64,000 nucleotides of DNA from Galerina marginata. Lineage: Eukaryota > Basidiomycota > Agaricomycetes > Agaricales > Galerinaceae. Of the stretch, positions 47,958-59,579 are shown piece by piece. Position numbers and translations under genes: made by a program. Each line of letters starts with the position of its first letter. Within the stretch, counting starts at the first letter, position 1. The stretch spans positions 496,001 through 560,000 of the forward strand of contig JAECYW010000027.1 in assembly GCA_023014335.1 (NCBI GenBank). The letters are read 5' to 3'. The notes under the pieces are model-generated. The model was not told the DNA's origin. It worked only from the letters and a program-made list of their open reading frames with translations, and ran no database searches.

Positions 47958-50569
47958 TCAGAACAGCGGAAACAACAGCTGCGTAAAGTACTCTACGAGA
48001 TAGAAAGGAGGAGCAAAGCTTCCAGCGCTCGAGGTCGTCTCGTCGGGCACGGTATATGATTTAGCTTTGATCAAAGCTGCCGCTTGTTCAGCCACGCCAT
48101 AAGTTGCAGACGCCAACTAGAAGAAAAACCCAAAAGAAATCGGGTTGGTCAATCGAACCAAACGATATTCCGAGTTGAATTAACCAACATGGGCAGCAAA
48201 CTCAAATGGAAACACCGACGCATCCACAACTCTCACATTCGCTGCCAGGTAAAACAGGAAACTCATCAACCCAACAGTCCAGTTCCGTTTATGACAAGAA
48301 GCACACAACGAACCTAACCCATAAACCCTCAAATCCGGCGCAACAACACCCCCCTTCTCCTTCGGCAGCATCGCGCAGCTCCCAGTAGGGTGATACTGCG
48401 TCCCCGCGCCGCCTTCGCCTCGGACGAGCCATGCCTCGATCTCCGCGTCGCTCTGCACGCTGGGCCCGGGTGTAATTTCTGTCCCTAGTGAGACCCCGAA
48501 GGAGGAGCTGAGGGTGCGGACGAGTTTGATGCCTTGGCGGAGAATTATCTGGTCTGAAAGAGGAAGGAGGACCGGATGAGTGAAGTTGTGATGGGGGGAT
48601 ATGGTTGGATACGGCTACCTGCGAAGTGCGAAAAATATTGCGGGTCGATGAGGATAGGGTCGAACGGGTTTGAGGAGTTAATATACGCCCGTCCTTGGCT
48701 TGACGTCAAAAAAAAAGTATCAGCTTCAGATCCCATCCCAAGCACGCGGTCAAAATAAGACAAGCATACCTGAAAGGATGCTGCAAAGCAGCCTGCACCA
48801 CCACCCTCCCAGGGCTCACGACGCTCATCAGCATTTCCACCTGCGCGACCCCAGAATCCGACAGAAACGTGTTCGCCGTCGTCTCGTAGATCGCCTTGTA
48901 CCCTTCTACGACTTCGGGATAGCGGCTTGGCACGAGCTTGGCAGCGGACTCGGCGAAGGCGGAGAGGATCTGGGCTTGGAATTCTGCGGAGGCGGAGGGG
49001 AAGAGGGCGGTGAGGTTGACGAAGGCTACTGCATTGTTTATTGAAGAAAGAAATTCGGGTGTGTTCTGAGAGGGATTGGGAGATGGGCCGTCAGTTGGGT
49101 AGACGAGATGAGAGGAGGGAAGATTGGACGTACGGAAAAATCAGAGTTGGAAGCTTTGATATCGCCTGCCGTCTCATATGGCGTCTCCCAAACTACTCCG
49201 GCAGTCTATAACAAAAAATCAAACAGTCAACAACCCGTCGAAAAGTATCAGGAAATTAAATCCAACCAAATGGTCCTGCAAATGCTGCCCAACCCCAGGA
49301 AGCTCAACTTTCATACCCACACCCGCAGCTTCCAGCACGTCCCGCGGGCCCACCCCGCTGTGCATCAATATCTTCGGGCTGCCCAGCGCCCCGCCCGCGA
49401 GGAGGACCTCCTTTCTAACCTTAACTGTCGTTTTTCTCAGTTGGCTGCTATCAGCGTCACTGCTCCGAGCGAATTCCACCCCAGTCGCATGATACGCCCC
49501 CGCAGCATCCGCTACATCTGATAGAACGACGCGCGTGACGGTGGTTTCCGGCAGGATATGTAAATTTGACCGAGGTGGTAATGAGTCGATGTACGCGGAG
49601 CGGGAGTACGAGCGCGTGTAGTTGGTGGGGTTTATGGAGGAAGGGGCTATGAACCCTCCTAGGGTTGTGCCACCGTTTGGGGAGGAGAGCGGCGGGATGC
49701 CTGCAAGGGCAAGAGAAGGGAGCCAGAGTGATGTTGTATTGATCATGCTGGGGGGAGAAGGTGTCAGTATTAGTGAAGACGAAAAACTGAATGGGAAATG
49801 AGACGTACACAGCTGGGTAGGAAAGCTGCATCGGTCCTCCTGATCCGTGGGTGGATGCGTCGTACGAGATGTTGACGAGCTCCTGGACAGCGGAGGTGGG
49901 CGGCGTGAAGTTCTCGGCCTTCTTCATGAAGCCGTACATGGATTCCCAGCCCCAGTTTCCTCCTAATGCACCATCGTTTGTGGGAGATAGAAGCGACTGC
50001 CACGCGTCCATCTCTGTGCGAGACGGGCGGACGAGGTACATCGCGTTCATCGCGGAAGAGCCGCCTAATACCTTGAACGAATGAGTATGACGTTGACAGA
50101 ACGAAGTTCAGTGGCTGGGTACCTTTCCGCGCGGCCATCCAATGGTTTTGTTGTTCAGGTTTAGCTGGGGCACCGCCCCGTGCTGCCAGTCGTATTCCGT
50201 CCCGACCATGGAGGAGTAATAGGTACCGGCTGGTGTATCTATTCGAAAGAAAGAGGGATCACATTACTTAAAGATCAAAAGTCACAGTAATGTCGACGTA
50301 CTAATCCTGTCGGCAATCTCGTCACCCGTCTTCCCAGCCTCCAGAACGAGGACGGACACGGACGAGTCTTCTGAGAGCCTCGAGGCGAGTACGAGCCCTG
50401 CTAGCCCGCCGCCGGCGATGATGTAGTCGTATGAACTTTGGATGTCGGTCTCTGTGGTAATAACCCCACGAGAATTTAGTCGGTAAAAGTCCGGAGAGCC
50501 TTGCGCGTTTGATTGTCCTGGGGCAGCGAAGATGGTAAGGGTGATGAGTAGAATTTCTATGTTCCACAT
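47958..50569 (-). CDS. GMC oxidoreductase, copy A (FAD-dependent, secreted)
   Basis: About ten exons. A signal peptide ([20 protein letters not shown]) is followed by the FAD motif [19 protein letters not shown] and VLVLEAG. Then come [42 protein letters not shown] and [14 protein letters not shown]. The active-site His lies in [15 protein letters not shown] and the second in [14 protein letters not shown]. The layout is the AA3_2 group (aryl-alcohol or sugar oxidases and dehydrogenases); the substrate cannot be assigned. The terminus reads [17 protein letters not shown]. Relative to copy B a 5-bp length difference near 47975-47985 changes the frame, replacing B's clean hydrophobic tail, so membrane or wall attachment may differ. 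The product is likely extracellular, using O2 or quinones as acceptor. Confidence 0.88.
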
Positions 50570-50830
50570 TGCGCTTGAACTTGGGTATCGGTGGGATGGT
50601 GTCGGTATTAGACTTGAGTTGTACGAAGAGCGGGTAACGACAGACGGGAACAGTGACAGAAGCAAGTAACTTGAATTCAAGTACTGTGACAAAAGAGAAC
50701 CAAGAAAGTCAATAACGATGCAGTCCTTATAGAACTTGTTGACCTTGGCTCACCGTTGCTTCAACTTTCAGATGTGCTTGGCCGTTAGATCATCAACGAC
50801 GCTGTCCGCTGTCTGACACTGCCACGGAGA

Positions 50831-51037
50831 ATGACAGAACCGAGAGAAAGGCTTTTCCATGTACATGAGCCGCCCAGAGCATTCTGTCGGTGGAGTTTGG
50901 CTCTAATTCATTTCTTAGATCCTTGGCGAGTTCGAAAATGCCAGTCAGACTGCGCAGGGTCCATCTTGGCAGAGCATCGAGAACCTGAATACGTTGGAAG
51001 GCTGAGAGAGCTTCTGTCCTATACTGTAGTACCCTAA
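50831..51037 (+). CDS. 68-codon ORF upstream of GMC copy A
   Basis: MTEPRERLFHVHEPPRAFCR starts a 68-codon ORF lying divergent to the GMC gene, 261 bp from its start codon. The same protein is encoded exactly at 62491-62697. The only base difference is a synonymous TAC/TAT. However, near-identity continues into sequence outside the ORF, so protein-level selection is not needed to explain it. There is no signal peptide or domain. It may be noncoding promoter or 5' leader. Confidence 0.25.
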   Translation: MTEPRERLFHVHEPPRAFCRWSLALIHFLDPWRVRKCQSDCAGSILAEHREPEYVGRLRELLSYTVVP

Positions 51038-51496
51038 CGCGTAGAAATTTCAGTCAGAGCCCATTGACGATGGGAAGAGGAGACTCGGGAAAACTGGGGC
51101 ACAGAAAAAACAAGATGATCACATGACTGCCCGGCATTTCGATTTCCGATTCCCGGATGCCACTTCCACGGTCAACTCGTCTCTGTCTCCTCCAACGATT
51201 TGTCGTCGTTTCTGCTGATAACACCTACGATAGATGAGCCGAGTTTCTTCATCTATCGCTTCCTCTCTCCTTGAAGGCCACCAGTATTTTTCAAAAGGAA
51301 CTCAAACAACATGTGGGCCTTGAAGATCTGTATCCTTACCATGCTGGAGCTGGACAATCTGGAATTTGAAGGAACCAAATCTTCTCGAAACCGAAATACG
51401 GAAACACTCTCTGGGTCCGAATGATCTATTTATCACTCGCTTTTGACGCTTTGGACACATAAAACCTTGATGCACCGGTTCGATCGATCCGGGATC

Positions 51497-53290
51497 ATTC
51501 TCCAATCCTCGCTAGTCCTTCCTCCACTCTCTCCTAATGATTAGTTGTCCACAATCTCAGCACAGACATGATAGGAGATTGCCCGTGCAGATAGGATAGA
51601 TGAGGATTTGACACTTATTCCTTGATCCTGGTGATATTTTCCAAACCTCGCGGTATTCTTGTCGTTCTTTACAATCGGCTCGTGGTTGTTTCTCTCAGCG
51701 CCGATGACTGGGCAACGACAATTACCCTGCATGGTTTCGCAAAGATTGGACAGCTATTCGTTGAAGCTACTACGGAAGACATTCGGACTGCACTCTGCTG
51801 CTGAAAATATCCAACGGATCGAAGCTTTGGCATGAATACTATCTGGCTAGTCATGGACTGCTGATGACGGCGTCGAAGTGATCCAGGGGCTTGATGTGCA
51901 AGTACTGGGACCTGTAGAAATTAGCGACTATACTGTTTCTCATGGGTGTGGTTCTGAACGCTATTGCTGCTAGTATGCCTCAACCGGAATTCCTCTCATA
52001 CTTCTGACCCTCCGTCCGCATCAACACTCCCTAGTTTCCGGATCGTTCTCCAAACCTTGGAGATTTTTATCTCATTCTCTTCCAGCGGTTCATCGTCGTT
52101 TTTCTCAGCGCCGGTAACCTGGGAGATGCTCATCTTCCGGAAAAATCGACCAAGGATTGGACAACTACTCCTTAAAACTTCACATCCTGTAGGATGCCTT
52201 GACTTGCGCCATGCACTGAGCACTCCAGTTGCAGCTCGAGCGGCAAAGTCTCGGGAAAAAGGTTCATATTTCCCGACTGGCCATGGAGATCATCTCGTCA
52301 AACTGGGTCATTGCTTGATGTGCATGTACTGGCTCTTGTAGAAATTGGCGACTCGGGCTGTACTTTTTCTCAAACATTTTCGATCGGGTTCTAAGACCGA
52401 AATTACTCTCCAACTAAACTCAATCCTCGACGCCTGGAGGCGGGTTGATCCTGGATAATTCTCCAATCCTCGCACATTGTTCCCTCCTTCTCCTAATGAT
52501 CAGTCGTCTATCCAGCACCAACGTCATAGGAGATAGGGATGTTGGTCTACCCCTGAGGATTGGACAACTATTCATTCAAGCCTACCACAGGGACTGAGAC
52601 ACGGATAACCGGAGCGCCCTTGAAGATATTCTACAGGTACAATGCAGGACTTTCGGAATTAAAGGTGCTCTTATTTTCCGACTAGCCGTGGACTACCGAG
52701 TCTGAAGTAAGGTCTTGCTACATGAACTGGGACCTGTGGAATGAGCGGCTGTATTCCTTCTCGAGGACCTTCCATCGGTTACTCTGTGCTCTTAGATAAC
52801 GCGGAATTATTCTCTGACAAAAAGTTAATACTCGACGCTTGGACGCGTGAACGCCGGATTGATCGATCCTGGTTCCTTCTCCAATCTATCCCTCATTCCT
52901 CCCTTTCTCCAATAATCAGTCGTCTGTTCTCCCAAGACCGACATCATAGGCGATGTGACTGAAATGGGCGACGATTGGAAAAGCATTCCTTGATCCCGAC
53001 CTCTCGGACTGTACCCCGGATAACCACAATGCCACTGACGATCTCCAATTGGATCAAGAATTTTGGAAACAAGGTCCATTCTCTGGTCAGGCGTGGATTG
53101 TCGACTTTGAATGCTCCAGCTCTAAGAACTTGCTACATGTACGAGTACTGGAACCTGTAGAACTCAGCAATTTGATTCTTTCTCGAGATATCCAAATCGG
53201 TTCCTCTTACAATGGAAGCGCTGCACCCTGAATTACTCTCCGACCAAAAGCCGATCTTCGACTCTACCCTGTTAGTAATGCTTCCTGGCG
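51497..53290. repeat. Degenerate tandem array, ~415-bp unit
   Basis: Two anchor motifs recur with a regular period. gtactgg..cctgtagaa-like sequence is at 51902, 52326, 52724 and 53145. attctccaa-like sequence is at 51633, 52045, 52458 and 52876, with an extra partial copy at 51497. Between the anchors other blocks also recur (ctcctaatgatcagtcgtc, gaattactctcc, catgactag). Units are diverged and broken by stops in all frames. About four and a third units are present. Confidence 0.75.
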
Positions 53291-53713
53291 TTTTGAACCT
53301 CTGCAACACCTCTTCTACGAGCCCTTACGCCATCATAGACTATTTCTCATTGGCCAAATCGCCCTGTTCAATGAACCCACTCCCTTGGATTGAGTCGTTT
53401 AGGTCGCAAATCACCGTCGTGGTGGCGGGGAATAATGATAAGAATTAGTTTTAATTTGATGGGATTAATAGAAAATGGGACTACGAAGAGGCGGGTTCTG
53501 TGTTCGCTTTGATTTTACTGCAGGCTCCAGCGGAACTGTTGACGATATCGAGATTGCATGAACAGAACCAGAATTAGCACCATGTCGATGTTACTTTGGT
53601 GTATACCTTTGTCTGAGAAGTTTTTCATGATCCCGAAGATTATTGAGCTTGAGATTTGATCCATAATGATCAGTTGGTGCAACAGGAAAAGAAAGGACAT
53701 ACATGTAAGACTA
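53291..53713. other. Spacer
   Basis: Between the tandem array and the next inverted-repeat element. No gene is seen. Confidence 0.5.
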
Positions 53714-54210
53714 AGAGTCTGTTCGGTATCCATTATTCGGGCAAATATGAATATGAATATGAATATGATGGCATCTGCATCATTCCCACAGGCCCGAATT
53801 GGGTTTGATCCATCAATCTCCCATGCCACATCAAATTCCGGTACGTCTTCTCCAACGGTTGAGCTCATCGTGTGCAGCGGTGAGCTCGTTTTCAACGCCA
53901 TCCCCCCGCCTTTAAGTTGGCGCTTAATCACAATTAGATTATAAATGTATAACAAAGATTATTTGTGGCTTTAATTTAATCTTGTTGTATAGCTATCGTA
54001 TACTATTCACGAGAGCGGGATGAGGCGGGATGAGAGGCGGGAAGCAGAGCGGGCGTCGGCAGTACGATCAGGGACTGTAGTCTGTCGGTGCCTAAACCTG
54101 TCAGATTTTTCTCAATTTGGCCTTGTGGGAATTCTCGGACTAAATCGGCTCCCATCAAATCTATATTCATATTTATATTCAAACCGAGAAATGGATACCG
54201 AACAGACTCT
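53714..54210. mobile_element. MITE-like element with ~100-bp imperfect inverted repeats
   Basis: The left end agagtctgttcggtatccat (from 53714) is matched exactly in inverse orientation by atggataccgaacagactct ending at 54210. Similarity continues inward through an AATATG-rich tract to attcccacaggcc / ggccttgtgggaat. The element is 497 bp without a protein-coding gene. No certain target-site duplication was found. Confidence 0.75.
53747..53770. repeat. (AATATG)n microsatellite in the left arm
   Basis: About four tandem AATATG units; the right arm keeps only a degenerate AT-rich counterpart. It lies inside the inverted repeat and probably grew after insertion. Confidence 0.8.
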
Positions 54211-56966
54211 AATGATTCGAGGAAAACGCACGACATTATTGATGGTGTTGGATCGGTAGGGCCGTGCCGGGCCGATTATGTTTATTGACTGAAAGCAACC
54301 GTGGGATAGCAGCTCATGAAGATCTCCTCCTGCTCTCCTCTCTCTCTCGTACAAGCAGCGCCGAGGCTGCGTTTTGCTCGCGAAGGTTATACCAGACAGT
54401 TTTCACCGCATATCTCCTTCCTCGCTTCTCAGTGCCATGGTTTCTTCTCTGTCTAGGCTGTAAACACCCTCAACCGCGACGACTATACTCCAGCCCAACT
54501 CTGGCTGGCCTCATGTGCAGGAGTCCGGCGTTACAAGCCTGTGAGCAACGACCTCGAAACCCGGCTAGGTTTTTAGCAACGAATGCTCACCACTGACCGC
54601 TCAACGTTCATGGCCAACATGGGTTTGAGGAGCCAGGGATGACAGTTCCAGCATGCCAAGAGGTCTGTTTGCTCGTTCACCCGCTAACCCTCCTCACGTC
54701 TTCATAGCTTCATTGGCTACCGTCGTTGGTTACACAACATAATCGTCAAGAAAAAGTTAGCCCAACATCTTCGAAAGAAGTTGTCGTAAAAGCGAATTCG
54801 AACACATAAGTAGGGCGTCTTCCTCTCTTTGCTCGAAAAGTCACCTCATCCTATTTTGTAGGTCGTAGTGTGGCTCTTCAGCAGGACCACTCAGTCCACC
54901 TGCGTGCTACCACCCAAGACCGCGCAACTTTGTCCCTCAGCTTTGCCACCGACGACCAATAAACTCTCCGAGTTCAAGAAGCCTCGATTTCAGCTAGTGT
55001 AGAGATCAGCTACTCAGTGTGGATTGGCCACCATACGCGAGCGGTAGCAAATGTCGGAAGCTGAACTGCAAGGGGAAAAAAAGGCTAGGAGATCGGTGGT
55101 TAGTCTTTTCACTTTCGTTACCATTTAACGCGCCTAACCCACTGCACCCGTCCTCAGCACGGCATAACAAATCCAACACCGCTTAGACGGCCGTGTTAGA
55201 AGTGATAATTGCTCGTTGACCAAACCCCAATCCGTATGCCATCTTCTTCCCCTCATACGCTAACACTTCATCATCTTTGCAGGCACGAGTACTCGGGCCT
55301 CTGCCATCACTCCGTTACCACCCCGCGATCTAACCATGTACACATACACTTGTGCTACCAGCCCCGAGGGCCGAGACCGCGCGAATTGTCAGGTCGGGAT
55401 CGTAGGGTATGGTAAATTGCTGATGATTTCGCTGTTGGCGCCCAGCCCTCATCCATGCTACTATAGTAACGCCCTATCGACCTACCTGAGTTCTGCCTGC
55501 AGATTCAGGCGCGGGAAATGTTCCTTCGGTTAAATATCGCCCCTCCAAACTTTCTATGTGGCCAACGACCGAAGTGTACTCGCCTGTTGTGGGAAATAGT
55601 CTTGTAGCATTGGTATTCGCTATACCACGACGTCAGGTTGTACGTCTTCCACCCATTAACGTAACAAAGGCCGTTCAGCTTTCCTTTTTTCATGTTAAAT
55701 ATAGGCTAGCATACTCGGCTGTGTAATTGAAACTGAGAAGAAAGGGGCATCGAGAGGCTGGGGTGTTCATTGACACGCTACATGTAGAGAATCAAGGGCA
55801 CAGACGATCATCTGTTTGAATGCCTCAAGGAAGCTATAAGCTGATTGCAAACTATTCTTTTCATCATGATATCCTAGTGATCCCCGTCTTAACCTCCTAA
55901 AAATAGCAACCTATAGCGATGTTCCCTGACCCCAACGGAGTGGAGGATATCTGGCCCCAACAATTGATGGTCAATCTGGGGCTCTCGCTGTGTACAGTAT
56001 TATAACTACTATACATAAAAGGAACTGGCGACCGAGCACCTGTTGATATCAACCCCCGCTTTTCCACAACCTCGCAGGCTGGCCATAATTCGTCACAATT
56101 GCTCTTGGTGTCGGAGAGTGCTCAAAGGCATAGAATTAAAAGATGCAATAGTTTTATAAATGCTATCCTAATCAGGCTATTCAGCTTGCGGAGTCATCAG
56201 ACGGTGGAGGTTCGCGGCTCAACACCGTCTACTCAGCGCCTCTGCTTCCATCCACGTCTGAAACTTTCCTATGGATATTGCTGACACCTCTAGAAAACTG
56301 GGTGGTATCACGCACTGAAATCAAACCAAATTTACGACCACCGATAGTTGTCAATAATGACGAACCTCTGGCTCACGGTATGATGGAGATGGCAAAGATG
56401 CAAGAGAACCTCACTAAATATAGACCCGATCTCTTATTCACGCTTGAAAAACATCAAACTTGTGTTCAGCGGACAATTTTAGTACCGTGGGCCTGATGTA
56501 CTGCAGCTGTGGGAGGCGCTAGTATTTCCACCACACAATATAAGTCATTACTGAATACCCCTCTTCTCCAGGAGTATTCTCCTCGGATCTGGAAATTCCG
56601 AGCGCCGTCCGGCGGATGGGAGGAGCTTTGTTGACACGCCAATTATGTTCAGGTGATCACGTCGTGCGCCCGCCCCACGCCATAAATAGTGCTGGTTCGA
56701 TAACTTGATTTCGTCTTAGGCCATCCTCCAATCAAAAGCCCCGAGGATGTTCTCTCATCAGAACAAAATGCGCAACTTTGATCTTGGTGAAGCTATACGC
56801 CAATGACTGGATCTCTGTACAGCTCAAACCAGGACTGAATTTGGATGTTACATTTAAACCTAAAGGTATCTTTATTTATACCGACGCTTTTATAAAGAGG
56901 GCCACCCTGCGCCAATCATTAACACTCATCGATCATCTCTTACCGCGGTGACTTCAAGTCCATATC
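54211..56966. other. No recognisable gene
   Basis: About 2.75 kb with only short ORFs and no consistent exon series. TATAAA-like sequence occurs near 56890, about 75 bp before the seven-TM start codon, and may belong to that promoter. Confidence 0.5.
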
Positions 56967-59163
56967 ATGTCCTCAGTTCCTGTTCAACCGAATTCACCAG
57001 CTGTTGTTGACCTTAAACCTACCTTTGGATGGGTTTTCATCGGCTTAATATTCGCAGCAGTGTAAGATCCTCTTGCGACTTGCTCATTCGAGAAAATTAC
57101 AGCCATTGGCACAGATTCTATGGAGTCACCGTTGTGCAGACCTTATTTTATGTGAGTCTACGGAGCACCATATATGCACTCAAAACTCTTCTTATAATGA
57201 ATGGGGTACAGTACCAGACATACCCAAATGATAGAGTGTCTCTTAAAGCCCTTGTAAGCTTCATTTACCTGAAATTGTTATTTCCACATCATAATATCTT
57301 TGCAGGTTTTGGGGATCTGGTGAAAATTCATGTCATATGTATCTCACAGTGTCTTGCACTTACATGTATTATGCAGGGTTCTTGATACTCTCTCTCTCGT
57401 CTTGAATGCACATGGGACATACACTTGGCTCGTAATAAATTTTGCTAATCCATTGGCCCTCAACAATATCATCTGGTAATGCAGTCTTCTTCAACATGGA
57501 TAAAAACATTGACATTGAACTCTGAATGGCAGGACTATTTCGGTTAGTTCCGCTGGAAAAATGAGCTCCAGAAATTGACCCAGCTTATTATTATTGCCTC
57601 CCAGTCCGAGCCCCTTTGCCATGTAAGTATTTTGTCATTGGTTCGGGGGCATAACATGATTATTAACATCATCTTAATTCTTCGCTAGGGCACGATTGCC
57701 TTATGTGTTCATCTGTAAGTGTCTTGTTTGGCTTGTTTACCGTCGTTCTGAAGGTCTTTAGATTCATGGCATACAGAATATATATGTGTAAGCACTGCAG
57801 CCTATCGGAATTGAGCATTGCATCCTTCTTACACAATGTAGTTAACCAGAAATTAGTCTTATTAGCCCTAGGCATTGTAAGTACCCTGTTCAACGCAATC
57901 CCGACCACAATTAAGTTGATTTCCAGGCTTTGCTCTCATTTATGCCGTTTGGTATGTGTACCGCCCCTTCGACATTTTTTTTCAAGACAGCGACAGTGAT
58001 TAATCGCACTACTTTGATTATAGGTCTAGCCATCGGTGAGTTTTCCTTGATTATGGCTTAAACTACGAACATGAATCGACATCTTGGATTAGCTGCCACT
58101 ATTTCAGTGTAAGCAAGTCTATTTGATAATGCTATAATTTACCAGAAGCTATGACAGACTGACGACCACGGGAGGAGGAGGATTTGCCGCTGTCAATGTG
58201 AAAATACATGTAGGACTAATTTCCAGATATTTTGCAAATAACGTCTGATAGGAAGCTCGACCAGTCGGTTATAATCATTTCCAATGTCTCGACAGCAGCA
58301 CTTGACATTGTCATTGCTGCGACACTAGTCAGCCTACTTCGGATGCACGGTAATCATTTTTTAAAAAGGTGTGTATAACCAATCTATCCTCCCGTATACC
58401 GCAGCTGATGCCCCGGTCAGAACTGATAGAATGATAACCATCTTGACAATTTATTTGGTTACCAACAATTTGCTCACCAGGTATCCAATGCTCACCATAT
58501 GCTCGCCAAAAAAATTTAGACTAATTCAAACCAGTTTCACCACAACAGCCGGACTCATCAGCGTGAGGCCAAAGAATTCAGCGGTCTACTTCCTATCCAT
58601 ACTTATCTGCGCCTCATAGTTCCTTTCTTCGCCAAAAACTTTGGTATATGAGGCTTTTAACATTATCGGTTCCAAAGGTTTTTGGTTTTCATTTTAATTT
58701 CTGAGTCGAAGCGGTGGTTGACGTTCCTTGTTCTGCTAGCTTATACAAATACATTTTTGGCTCAGTACGTCATATTTTTTTCAACCTCGATGTGGTATTA
58801 AGCCGGTGGAACCAGACTTAACGCTCGACAATCGATCCGGGGAAGAGGGATTAACAGTACCCAGGTCATGGACACAAGAAATTTGGAGTCTGTAGTGTTC
58901 AATCTTGGACCCATGTCTGAAACAACCCCTGGAGAACTTGACTTCCAAGCTGCCAACCCTGATAAGGTGAGTGTTCAAAATGTCGTGCATCTTCATCTTA
59001 TATTGAGAGCCTTTGGTGTTATTATCATTTAAAGCCTCTCAACATCAGGGAAACTGACCAGAATCGTCCACTTAGTGGGGTGTCGAAGCACGAAAAGGTT
59101 GCCATCTATCTGTTAAAATTTTTGCCCATCCATCTAATAATCATTTTTGTTCTCATGCTTTGA
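56967..59163 (+). CDS. DUF6534-type seven-transmembrane protein
   Basis: The first exon reads MSSVPVQPNSPAVVDLKPTF and GWVFIGLIFAA. Later fragments in order are YGVTVVQTLFY, YQTYPNDRVSLKAL, VLDTLSLVLNAHGTYTWLVI with NFANPLALNNIIW, GTIALCVH, FMAYRIY, GFALIYAVW, STAALDIVIAATLVSLLRMH, RTDRMITILTIYLVTNNLLT and LNARQSIRGRG. This is the element order of the Agaricomycete DUF6534 family (seven helices, conserved YYQTYP and LN.R.S.RG). The cytoplasmic tail contains VVFNLGPMSETTPGELDF. At least a dozen small exons are implied; several joins (57.5-57.7 and 58.0-58.2 kb) are unresolved, so partial decay is possible. The 3' end is taken from the frame after the exon ending at 58966. A receptor-like role is presumed; the ligand is unknown. 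Confidence 0.65.
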
Positions 59164-59579
59164 AGATTCAGATACTAGGCCACTTCGCTAATCAAACAGT
59201 CGGCCAAATTTCGAGCGTAAATCACCCCAAAACGGGAGCCTTATTGAATAGTCAATAAATTGGGATGCCTCCAATAGAATACAACGTATCGAAGAAGTCC
59301 GGCGAATACAAGTGTAAAGTAGCCTTGCGATATAAATTGATTTGCAGAGAAATTTCACCAATCTCATACAACTGCGATTCACCTCAGCGCAATGTGTCGA
59401 TAAATGAATGGTGTTGTGGGTAAAACTTGTCCCACCGCTTCTCCACCACGCGCCCAGTCGTACTGGGCTCCTCACTCCTGGCCGGTAATCAACGTCACCA
59501 TCTCCAAGTTCTCCCAAAAGCTCTGACTTGACAAAACCGACAACGCAATCCTATCTTGGCAGCGATCGCCGTCGATCAT

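Larger units (their letters stand above)
47938..52343 (+). repeat. Segmental duplication, copy A
   Basis: This segment recurs in the same orientation from about 59570 to the window edge. It spans a whole GMC oxidoreductase gene, its upstream region and the first part of the 415-bp tandem array. By-eye comparison gives roughly 92% identity in sampled exons, with introns more divergent. A 360-bp block upstream of the gene (50830-51189 against 62490-62849) shows a single difference. Confidence 0.9.

Noticed and set aside
49108..49521. Plus-strand ORFs of 104-137 codons across GMC copy A, and the 175-codon counterpart at 60688-61215
   Set aside because: Antisense to the conserved FAD-binding and substrate-domain exons; the similarity between them only reflects the duplication.
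51497..53290. CRISPR-like array
   Set aside because: The repeat unit is about 415 bp and diverged, with no short repeat/spacer alternation, and the genome is eukaryotic.
53515..53955. 146-codon minus-strand ORF
   Set aside because: It runs across the end of the inverted-repeat element and its microsatellite; composition is explained by the repeat.
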